Part shown: positions 1 through 5,473 of the stretch, piece after piece
How positions within the stretch are numbered: position 1 is the first letter of the stretch
Layout of the letters: every line of letters starts with the position of its first letter
NCBI GenBank assembly: GCA_031288055.1
Contig: JAITSD010000087.1
Coordinates: 1-5,606 of the forward strand
Direction: 5' to 3'
DNA: 5,606 nucleotides
From: Candidatus Opitulatrix roisinitermitis
GTDB taxonomy: Bacteria > Actinomycetota > Actinomycetes > Actinomycetales > Bifidobacteriaceae
Program-made: the position numbers and the translations under genes
The notes under the pieces: model-generated
Told to the model about the DNA's origin: nothing
What the model saw: the letters and a program-made list of their open reading frames with translations, nothing else
Databases searched by the model: none

Positions 1-76
1 CTAACCCACCACTTATAAAAGTCACAACAGTGAATAAAAACAAACTAATAATAATTCCAAACTTTTTAATTTCCAT
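1..76 (-). CDS. N-terminal fragment of an unidentified membrane-anchored or secreted protein, truncated by the window edge
   Basis: An open minus-strand frame starts at the ATG at 76-74 and runs off the left edge after 25 codons without a stop. The peptide begins MEIKKFGIII and continues as an unbroken hydrophobic stretch (about residues 6-22) ending near SGGL. A short positive N-terminus (two Lys) followed by a hydrophobic core is typical of a signal peptide or first transmembrane helix, so the protein is probably inserted in or exported across the membrane. A GGA lies about 11 bases upstream of the ATG as a weak ribosome binding site, and just before it is a run of 11 T on the coding strand (91-101). 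The family cannot be recognised from 25 residues. It is divergent from the methyltransferase at 293 and need not be related to it. It could be spurious, but the signal-like composition supports a real gene. Confidence 0.55.
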   Translation of the reverse strand, partial: MEIKKFGIIISLFLFTVVTFISGGL

Positions 77-90
77 ACTAAAATTATTCC

Positions 91-101
91 AAAAAAAAAA
101 A
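91..101 (-). repeat. Homopolymer tract of 11 A (T on the minus strand)
   Basis: Eleven consecutive A on the plus strand lie between the start of the minus-strand membrane-protein gene (76) and the inverted repeat at 118-145. In the minus-strand transcript this would be a U11 tract in the 5' leader, ending two bases before or at the weak GGA ribosome binding site. A tract this long can slip in replication, though AT-rich genomes have many such runs by chance. The stem upstream of it is too far (16 bases) for a classical terminator. Confidence 0.5.
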
Positions 102-117
102 CGGTTAATAGCCTGAT

Positions 118-145
118 AATTTTCTAATAAAATTGTTAGAAAATT
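118..145. promoter_or_regulatory. Perfect 10-bp inverted repeat between divergent genes, possible operator
   Basis: The left arm AATTTTCTAA (118-127) and right arm TTAGAAAATT (136-145) are exact reverse complements around an 8-base centre (128-135), part of which can also pair. The repeat lies between the divergent starts at 76 (minus) and 293 (plus), next to a weak promoter-like pair for the plus strand (TTTGCA at 144-149, TATAAA at 166-171). That position suits an operator bound by a dimeric regulator. The arms are almost all A/T, so a cruciform or RNA hairpin, or chance, is possible. It is not followed by a T-run on the plus strand, so it is not a plus-strand terminator. Confidence 0.45.
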
Positions 146-171
146 TGCATTAAAATAAGTAGGATTATAAA
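144..171 (+). promoter_or_regulatory. Candidate promoter for the methyltransferase gene
   Basis: TTTGCA (144-149) and TATAAA (166-171) are separated by 16 bp and resemble -35 and -10 elements. This would give a leader of roughly 115 bases before the ATG at 293. A second possible -10, TATAAT at 227-232, lies closer to the gene but has no good -35 partner at 16-18 bp. In a sequence this rich in A and T both could be chance matches. Confidence 0.25.
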
Positions 172-292
172 CTGCAAGATGGTTTTGTTTGATATAGTTT
201 GTAAGGAAAAGTAATAATAAAAAATGTATAATTTTTTAGAAATCTAATGAGAAAAAGATTTATTAGGTAAATTAAATGCTAAGATAAATTAT

Positions 293-1225
293 ATGGTAAG
301 TACTCGTAAATATGACAAGAAAAAAGAGTTAGACCAATTTTATACCAATCCAGACATCGCTTCGCTGTGTATTGATCGAAGCATTAATACTTTTATTCAA
401 TTAGGCTATTGTTTTGATAATTTGCAATTTTTGGAACCTTCGGCTGGTGAGGGGGCTTTTATTCAGGCAGTTAAAAAGTTTGGTAAAAGTTTTGCTTTTG
501 ATTTAGATCCTAAAAATAAAAGTATTTTTAAAATAGATTTTTTAAATGATAACATTTCCCAAAAAAATATTAATAAAAAATTATTGAAGTTGCCTTCAAG
601 AAAAAAGTTAATTACTATTGGTAACCCACCCTTTGGTAACCGATCAAAATTAGCAATTAGATTTATAAATAAGGCGTTTGAATATTCAGATACTGTGGCT
701 TTTATTGTACCATTAATGTTTCAAAAATATTCTGCACAAAGTAAAATTCGGACAGAAGCTAAATTAGTATTTGACACTAAAATACCAAGTAATAGTTTTT
801 TATATGAAGGTAAAGAGTATAATGTTAGATGTTGTTGGCAAATTTGGACATTAAGAAATTCCAAATTACAGAATATAAGAATTAAAACTTCACCTATTAC
901 AAAACATCCTGATTTCGAGATGTGGCAATATAATAACACCCCTGAAGCAAAAAAATATTTTAATAAAAAAAAATATAATTGGAACTTTGCGGTTCCTAGG
1001 CAAGGTTATAAAAATTATTCTTTAAAAGAAAAAAGCCCCGATAATTTAAGTCCTTCAACTCAGTGGATTTTTTTTAAAGCTAAAAGTAAAAAGGTTTTAG
1101 ATTTACTTTATAAAATTGATTTTCAAAAGCTTTCGTATAAAAATACCACTGTGCCAGGGTTTGGTAAAGCCGATGTTATTCAAGAATTTAATCAGATGTT
1201 TTCAAATTATGAAAAGGTAATTTGA
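293..1225 (+). CDS. N6-adenine DNA methyltransferase (modification subunit of a probable type II R-M system)
   Basis: This 310-residue protein should transfer a methyl group from S-adenosylmethionine to adenine N6 in a specific DNA site. The motifs run in the gamma-class order: motif X-like DQFYT (14-18), SAM-binding motif I EPSAGEGAF (48-56), motif II DLDP (70-73), an acidic residue at D82 (motif III-like), catalytic motif IV NPPFG (111-115), then FIVP (137-140). The C-terminal part after about residue 180 (CWQIW at 181-185 onward) would hold the target-recognition region. The length is normal for a stand-alone enzyme. The ATG at 293 is chosen because the in-frame region back to the stop at 248-250 has no other ATG, GTG or TTG; no clear Shine-Dalgarno precedes it. 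The final 19 bp overlap the end of the convergent endonuclease gene. The methyltransferase assignment is secure; recognition sequence and system type are not readable. An orphan or phage-type enzyme is the alternative. Confidence 0.9.
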   Translation: MVSTRKYDKKKELDQFYTNPDIASLCIDRSINTFIQLGYCFDNLQFLEPSAGEGAFIQAVKKFGKSFAFDLDPKNKSIFKIDFLNDNISQKNINKKLLKLPSRKKLITIGNPPFGNRSKLAIRFINKAFEYSDTVAFIVPLMFQKYSAQSKIRTEAKLVFDTKIPSNSFLYEGKEYNVRCCWQIWTLRNSKLQNIRIKTSPITKHPDFEMWQYNNTPEAKKYFNKKKYNWNFAVPRQGYKNYSLKEKSPDNLSPSTQWIFFKAKSKKVLDLLYKIDFQKLSYKNTTVPGFGKADVIQEFNQMFSNYEKVI

Positions 1226-2109
1226 TTATCATTGGTACTTTTCACCCAAACATTCCAATTTGGTGAGCCAAAACCAAGTTTTGCTGGAACTTTGGGTTTA
1301 TTAGGGAATAATGAGTAATTATTTTTCCAGTTTAATGTAAACTTAATAGATATCTTAGATAAGCGGTTTTTTATAAAAATATTAACCCTCTTATCTTTAC
1401 TGGTTATTTCAGCTTTGGTAATGAACCATTTTCCCACATAGTAACTTATATTATCTATTATTTTTGGTTGATTATTCTCAAAAGAGATTTTTATGTAATA
1501 GCTATTACTTTTATTATTATTTGAAATGTCAAGAACTTCATTTTCCAAATATGCTTGTTCCTTAATAAATAATGTATTATTTTTGGTTTTCATAAATTCG
1601 ATAAACTCGGTAACGGCAGTTTTTAGAGCAGTATGAAGTCGGTTATATTGGTTGTCGATATTTTTATCTTTTTTATATAACTCTTGCCATTGTTTTCGCA
1701 CATTTAAAGTTAGTGCATTACTAAAGATATCTGTGCCAAAAATCTTGGCAAATTTAGGCATACCAATATTTTTAGCGGTTGGTGTGCCAAACTTTATTTC
1801 TATGTTAATGATTTCTCTCTGTGGTAATTCATGAAAAAGATCAGCACCGATTTTATTATTATTTGAACTTTTGTTTAGTTTAATGTTATCTATATTTTGT
1901 AAATTGTTATAATAGTAATAACTAATTGCATTTTTTATATATTTTTGCCAGCTAACAATAAAATCAGAAATTTGGTTTGGCTTTTTATTACGTAATATCG
2001 TAACTTTTTCTCTATTTGGCAACTGATAAATATTATTCACGTTGTTTTTAAAATTATCTGAACAAAGAGCTTGTTCCAGTTCGCGTATACACTTATCTAC
2101 ATTTACCAT
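1207..2109 (-). CDS. Putative type II restriction endonuclease, PD-(D/E)XK fold
   Basis: This 300-residue protein is not one I recognise by overall similarity. It carries a plausible PD-(D/E)XK core: D90 in the context GAD, then 14 residues later E104-I-K106 inside a hydrophobic beta-strand (INIEIKFG, 101-108). This is the usual metal-binding and catalytic arrangement of restriction enzymes. It is very rich in Asn and Lys, with YYYY at 64-67 and NNN at 83-85 and 198-200. The C-terminal third is basic and ends in a Trp-rich segment (NWNVW, 284-288). No signal peptide or membrane segment is seen, so it is probably cytoplasmic. Its position tail to tail with an adenine methyltransferase, overlapping by 19 bp, strongly suggests that it is the cognate nuclease. 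The start at 2109 has only a weak GTGTGA-like ribosome binding site. Function rests on the motif plus context. Confidence 0.72.
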   Translation of the reverse strand: MVNVDKCIRELEQALCSDNFKNNVNNIYQLPNREKVTILRNKKPNQISDFIVSWQKYIKNAISYYYYNNLQNIDNIKLNKSSNNNKIGADLFHELPQREIINIEIKFGTPTAKNIGMPKFAKIFGTDIFSNALTLNVRKQWQELYKKDKNIDNQYNRLHTALKTAVTEFIEFMKTKNNTLFIKEQAYLENEVLDISNNNKSNSYYIKISFENNQPKIIDNISYYVGKWFITKAEITSKDKRVNIFIKNRLSKISIKFTLNWKNNYSLFPNKPKVPAKLGFGSPNWNVWVKSTNDNQITFS

Positions 2110-2121
2110 GTAATCACACTA

Positions 2122-2156
2122 TCAATTTATTTATAATTGACACTAATCTATGTGAA
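2122..2156 (-). promoter_or_regulatory. Candidate promoter and overlapping inverted repeat upstream of the endonuclease gene
   Basis: Reading the minus strand, TTCACA (2156-2151) and TATAAA (2135-2130) form a promoter-like pair with a short 15-bp spacer, ending about 20 bases before the ATG at 2109. An inverted repeat TCAATT (2122-2127) / AATTGA (2135-2140) around 7 bases covers the -10. The pentamer CACTA occurs directly on both sides (2117-2121 and 2141-2145). An operator over the -10 would make sense for delaying nuclease expression, but the arms are only 6 bp and A/T rich. The spacer is suboptimal, so this is tentative. Confidence 0.3.
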
Positions 2157-2211
2157 CTAATAACTTTTTTGTTATATGTGCTATTGAAATATGTTGATTA
2201 AATTGAAAGTT

Positions 2212-2688
2212 TCACTCTAAAGCGATAATTTCATCTCCTATGATGACTTCGCCGTATTTGAAAGACATATTAGGGTAATTATCTGAATTTAAAATAACCA
2301 CAGGAGTAACTATTTTGTAACCTTTTTGTTGAATTAAAGCAAAATCAGCTTCAATAATTAAATCACCTTTTTTAACTTTATCACCGGCTTTGATAGATGA
2401 TTTAAAGCCCTGTCCGTTTAGCTTAACTGTGTCAAGTCCTATATGAACTAAAACTTCAACACCTTTATTAGTTGTCATACTAAAAGCGTGCAGTGTATCA
2501 AAAATAGTGCTAATTTCCCCATCAGCAGGAGCAAGTATTTTATGACTTTTTGGTATAATACCCACGCCTTTACCTAAAATACCTTGCGAAAAAGCTTTAT
2601 CAGGAACTTGTTCCAGAGGGATTGATTGTCCGTTGGTTATGGCAAATATGCCACTATTATTTTGTTTACCTAATTTGAAAAATCTCAT
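2212..2688 (-). CDS. crr: PTS EIIA component, glucose (Crr) type
   Basis: This 158-residue cytoplasmic phosphocarrier accepts phosphate from HPr and passes it to the Cys of an EIIB domain. The EIIA-Glc signature is clear: APADGEI (53-59), the first active-site histidine in TLHAFSM (H67), the phosphorylated histidine in VHIGLDTVKLNG (H82), then KAGDKVKKGD (100-109) and a normal C-terminus. The length fits a complete single-domain protein. The start at 2688 is supported by a good ribosome binding site, AAAGGTGAT, just upstream (2692-2700). It is the third gene of the PTS operon, 30 bp after the DUF871 gene. MurP-type permeases lack an EIIA domain and need one in trans, so this protein probably serves the EIIBC encoded at 5288-3756. 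It could also act as the general EIIA for other sugars. The crr symbol is by family; an operon-specific EIIA paralogue is possible. Confidence 0.9.
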   Translation of the reverse strand: MRFFKLGKQNNSGIFAITNGQSIPLEQVPDKAFSQGILGKGVGIIPKSHKILAPADGEISTIFDTLHAFSMTTNKGVEVLVHIGLDTVKLNGQGFKSSIKAGDKVKKGDLIIEADFALIQQKGYKIVTPVVILNSDNYPNMSFKYGEVIIGDEIIALE

Positions 2689-2691
2689 TTT

Positions 2692-2700
2692 ATCACCTTT
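2692..2700 (-). promoter_or_regulatory. Strong ribosome binding site of the EIIA gene
   Basis: On the minus strand AAAGGTGAT lies three bases before the ATG at 2688, with the AGGTGA core well spaced. It fixes the EIIA start and is the best Shine-Dalgarno in the window. The other genes have weak or no such sequence. Confidence 0.75.
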
Positions 2701-2718
2701 TAATTTTTATCCTTTTCT

Positions 2719-3756
2719 TTATTTTAAATTGTTTTGTAAAATTACACTATTGTTTTCGTCAATTAAATTTAGCAATGGTAGATATTCGGGTAAAACACAG
2801 CCGACATAATTAGCTGTTGGAGAAAAATTTAAATTCTGCTTAGCGATTTCCAGCTCACCCGAATATCTACCAGCTAATTTATTTTCCTCAGTTATTGTGC
2901 CGATTGGCCTGTTTATTGTTTTGTTAATTGGTCTAGTTTTACGAGAGCTTATTAGCCGTAAAATATTATCTGGTGTATCGTTTCTAAGTTTAAATATTTT
3001 GCCGCTTAGAAATTGATAATCGCGTTCTAAATTGGTAGGTAGAGTAATAATTTGTTTTTGTAAATAATGATTTATATATTTTATAGTTTGTATTTGGGCT
3101 TTTGAATCACCAATTAATACTCCATAAGTGTTAGTGGTTTTTAATAATTCCACTGCGGCGACAAACGGATTAGCTCCGCGATGTTTTTCTAGTGTGGGTA
3201 AACCAGTATAAAAAGGAAAGCGTTTTAATAAATCACCTGGCACAAAAGCTGAAGTTTTTATATTATAATCTGCTAATAACTGATTTTTCTTTATAAGGCC
3301 TCCTTTAGATAAACCAGTATTAACTTTAGGGTAAAAATTATGCATAAAAGTTAATTGTTTAAAATTAATTTTGCTATTTCTAATTTGTTGTATTAATTCA
3401 TAATTTATAGTGCTAGCATTTAAAACAAAGTCAAAGTTTTTTTGATTTTGTTTAATAAAATCAATTTCGTTAAAACCAAAATCGAGTCGTAATTTGCGAA
3501 TTTTCAATTTTTGAAAAATAGAGTTATCGTTATTTTTAACTCCTAATTTTTGATAGACAATAGGTGATATATCTGGCACCAAATTAACTTTGTATTTTTT
3601 ACATAAATTATTTAGTAATAAAAATTTGTTTTTAAAATTAGTTAAATCTTCCTCAGGAATATGTAAAGATGTAAAAACATCAGTTACGCCAATTTTTAAA
3701 GCTTGTTGAATATATAGTTCATCAAAATCTTTAAAATAAACCGATATACCCAGCAT
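2719..3756 (-). CDS. mupG: MupG-type 6-phospho-N-acetylmuramidase (DUF871 family)
   Basis: This 345-residue cytoplasmic protein matches the DUF871/MupG family: an N-terminal TIM-barrel-like domain and a small C-terminal cyclophilin-like domain. Visible family signatures are GISVYF (3-8), TSLHIPEED (29-37), VPDISP (60-65), LRLDFGF (89-95), HNFYP...TGLS (139-150), FVPGD (171-175), GLPTLEKHRG (185-194) and, in the C-terminal domain, NRPIGTITEEN (282-292) with AGRYSGEL (295-302). In Staphylococcus aureus MupG hydrolyses MurNAc-6P-GlcNAc, delivered by the MurP PTS, into MurNAc-6P and GlcNAc during cell-wall recycling. Its place directly after a MurP-like permease fits that role. The ATG overlaps the permease stop by one base (TAATG) without its own Shine-Dalgarno, so translation is probably coupled. 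The length is near the family norm. The family is certain; the exact substrate is inferred, since DUF871 members occur with other PTS permeases. Confidence 0.88.
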   Translation of the reverse strand: MLGISVYFKDFDELYIQQALKIGVTDVFTSLHIPEEDLTNFKNKFLLLNNLCKKYKVNLVPDISPIVYQKLGVKNNDNSIFQKLKIRKLRLDFGFNEIDFIKQNQKNFDFVLNASTINYELIQQIRNSKINFKQLTFMHNFYPKVNTGLSKGGLIKKNQLLADYNIKTSAFVPGDLLKRFPFYTGLPTLEKHRGANPFVAAVELLKTTNTYGVLIGDSKAQIQTIKYINHYLQKQIITLPTNLERDYQFLSGKIFKLRNDTPDNILRLISSRKTRPINKTINRPIGTITEENKLAGRYSGELEIAKQNLNFSPTANYVGCVLPEYLPLLNLIDENNSVILQNNLK

Positions 3757-5288
3757 TAGTTTTGTTCAGTTTTTATATCTTTGGGGATACCAAAGAAGTA
3801 AGTTAAAATAAACCCTCCTAAATAACCAGACAGCAAACTGATTAAATAAAATAGCCATTTTCCTTGATAGATTAAGGGCAATAGTGCTAGACCTGATGGA
3901 CCTATGGCTATAGCCCCGATACCGCCTATACCCCCTATAATAGCTCCTCCTATACCTCCACCTAAACAAGCTGTTATAAAAGGTCGGCCTAATGGCAAAG
4001 TTACGCCATATATTAAAGGTTCGCCAATACCTAAAATACCTACAGGTAAAGCTCCTTTTATTAAGCCCATCAATTCTTTGTTTTTGTGGCATTTAACAAT
4101 CAAAGCTAAAGCAGCACCAACTTGTCCGGCTCCTGCCATAGCTAAAATTGGTAGCAGAGGAGTATTTGCTTGGTTAGCAATCATTTCCATATGTATAGGA
4201 GTTAATATTTGGTGTAAACCAAACATAACCATAGGCAAAAAAACTGAACCTAAAATAAATCCTGAAATTGGTCCGCCAACAAATAAAATCCAATTTATTC
4301 CACCCACTAAACCTTGAGAAATATAGCCAGCTAGTGGCATAATAAATAATAATTCAATGGCTGATATAATTATTAAAACAATTGTGGGAGTGACTATTAT
4401 ATCTAAAGAATCGGGCACCCATTTACGACACCATTTTTCTAGTAAACAAGCTAACCAAACAACTAATAAAACCCCTATTACGCCGCCTTGACCAGAGGTT
4501 AGAACTCCGCCATCAAAAATATTAGGAATTGTTTGTTTATCGGTTATGCCAGGCAAAAGTGAAATACCGCCTATAATTCCGCCTATAACAGCAGTGCCGC
4601 CAAATTCCTTGGCTGCATTAATACCGCAATATATAGCTAAATATGAAAATAGAGCTTTTTGAATAATGCCGGTATATAAAACCACTGAAGTCCAAGGTTC
4701 ACCGCTTAATTGTCCGCCTACAATCATATTAGAAACAACAGAACCTATACCAGCAATTAATCCAGCTCCAACCATGCCTGGAATTAAGGGTACGAAAACT
4801 GCGGCAATTGATTTTAATATTTTTTTACCAAGACCATTTTTTTGTTTTTTCTTTTGTTGGGCTTTAACCTCTTTGGCTTTAACTTCAGCCATTTGCCGAT
4901 TTGATAGATTATTTGTTTGAGCAGTGGTTTCGACAGCTAAATTATCGCTGGCGGGTAAACTTTTAGCTAATTTATTGTTGGCTGTTTTAGTTTGGTCAGC
5001 GGAGTTTATAACAATTTCATCACCTTGTTTTACACCTGCCATTTGAGCCATTAAATCAGCTACTTTAACTGATTTACCAGGACCTATTACGACTTGAATG
5101 GTATCAGCATCTTCCACAATTCCTAAAACTTCAGGAATGGCCTTTAACTGTCCAATATTAACTTTTGCTAAATCGCGAATTTTTAAACGAACTCTTGTCA
5201 TACAACTGTAAATCTTAACTACATTATCTAATCCACCAACTTTATCAAAAATTGCTTGACCTAATATTTGATTTTTATTGTCTGCCAT
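3756..5288 (-). CDS. murP: PTS EIIBC permease, MurP-like (N-acetylmuramic acid / MurNAc-GlcNAc)
   Basis: This 510-residue membrane protein imports and phosphorylates a sugar. An EIIB domain (about 8-88) has the phosphorylated cysteine C29 in YSCMTRVRL and the late IGPGK motif (68-72). A hydrophilic linker (about 89-153), ending in a Lys/Gln-rich stretch, leads into an EIIC domain (about 154-500) of many membrane segments. EIIC signatures are VPLIPGMVGAGL (166-177), GLHQILTPIH (357-366) and GIGEPLIYGVTLP (420-432), whose glutamate E423 is expected to contact sugar. The GIGEPLIYGVTLP form suits MurP better than sucrose or trehalose permeases. There is no EIIA domain; one is encoded two genes downstream. 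The start at 5288 has a modest AAGAGAGA ribosome binding site (5293-5300). It overlaps the next gene by one base. The EIIBC family is certain; muramyl specificity is inferred from the motif and the MupG partner. The linker looks long. Confidence 0.88.
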   Translation of the reverse strand: MADNKNQILGQAIFDKVGGLDNVVKIYSCMTRVRLKIRDLAKVNIGQLKAIPEVLGIVEDADTIQVVIGPGKSVKVADLMAQMAGVKQGDEIVINSADQTKTANNKLAKSLPASDNLAVETTAQTNNLSNRQMAEVKAKEVKAQQKKKQKNGLGKKILKSIAAVFVPLIPGMVGAGLIAGIGSVVSNMIVGGQLSGEPWTSVVLYTGIIQKALFSYLAIYCGINAAKEFGGTAVIGGIIGGISLLPGITDKQTIPNIFDGGVLTSGQGGVIGVLLVVWLACLLEKWCRKWVPDSLDIIVTPTIVLIIISAIELLFIMPLAGYISQGLVGGINWILFVGGPISGFILGSVFLPMVMFGLHQILTPIHMEMIANQANTPLLPILAMAGAGQVGAALALIVKCHKNKELMGLIKGALPVGILGIGEPLIYGVTLPLGRPFITACLGGGIGGAIIGGIGGIGAIAIGPSGLALLPLIYQGKWLFYLISLLSGYLGGFILTYFFGIPKDIKTEQN

Positions 5289-5312
5289 TTTGTCTCTCTT
5301 TTGCTTCGTTGT

Positions 5313-5347
5313 TTAATACTTAATAGCTTATTTATATATCAATTATA
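5313..5347 (-). promoter_or_regulatory. Candidate promoter elements of the PTS operon
   Basis: On the minus strand two alternatives exist. TTGATA (5342-5337) and TATTAA (5318-5313) are separated by 18 bp and would give a short leader before the ATG at 5288. Alternatively TATAAT (5347-5342) is a perfect -10 hexamer, but its -35 region is poor and would require activation. The inverted repeat TCAATT (5339-5344) / AATTGA (5354-5359), with a 9-base centre, overlaps both. No catabolite-responsive element matching the usual consensus was found by eye. Confidence 0.35.
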
Positions 5348-5367
5348 CACTAGAATTGAAAATTTGC

Positions 5368-5406
5368 TAGATGCGAAGTTTTAAATTAGATGTGGAAGTT
5401 TGAATT
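5368..5406. repeat. Imperfect tandem direct repeat, about 19-20 bp unit, upstream of the PTS operon
   Basis: Two adjoining copies share TAGATG, then GAAGTTT, then an AAATT or GAATT end (5368-5387 and 5387-5406). They differ at a few positions, with one base inserted between the blocks. A weaker third version (TAGA...GAAAATT, 5351-5364) lies nearer the operon. The period is close to two helical turns, which would place bound proteins on the same face of the DNA. The location between divergent starts (5288 minus, 5474 plus) suits a regulator site; the regulator is unknown. Confidence 0.45.
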
Positions 5407-5473
5407 TATAAAATTGTAAATAAGTGGTTTTATTATGAAAAATTGCTCGCTTGCCTTATGATAAAATAGAAAT

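Noticed and set aside
721..939. Minus-strand open frame of 72 codons
   Set aside because: It is antisense within the methyltransferase gene and has no supporting signals.
1258..1273. Small hairpin (TTTGG...CCAAA) just after the methyltransferase stop as a terminator
   Set aside because: The stem is only five pairs, no T-run follows, and it lies in the coding end of the endonuclease gene.
1652..1834. Plus-strand open frame of 60 codons with hydrophobic residues
   Set aside because: It is antisense to the endonuclease gene, including its catalytic core, and has no ribosome binding site.
3766..4092. Minus-strand open frame of 108 codons rich in Arg and Tyr
   Set aside because: It is a shifted reading of the same permease gene, without its own start context or a recognisable domain.
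3904..4317. Plus-strand open frame of 137 codons, proline-rich
   Set aside because: It is antisense to the glycine-rich EIIC domain; the Pro repeats are the complement of Gly codons. It lies wholly inside a secure gene.
4666..4920. Plus-strand open frame of 84 codons
   Set aside because: It is a complementary-strand shadow of the EIIB-EIIC linker region of the permease.
5435..5461. Eight-codon open frame (MKNCSLAL) ahead of the right-edge gene as a leader peptide
   Set aside because: It lacks a ribosome binding site and an attenuator-like structure; such short frames are common by chance.
5289..5473. Catabolite-responsive element (cre) for CcpA upstream of the PTS operon
   Set aside because: The few CG-centred sites here (for example near 5307 and 5374) do not fit the consensus on either strand.
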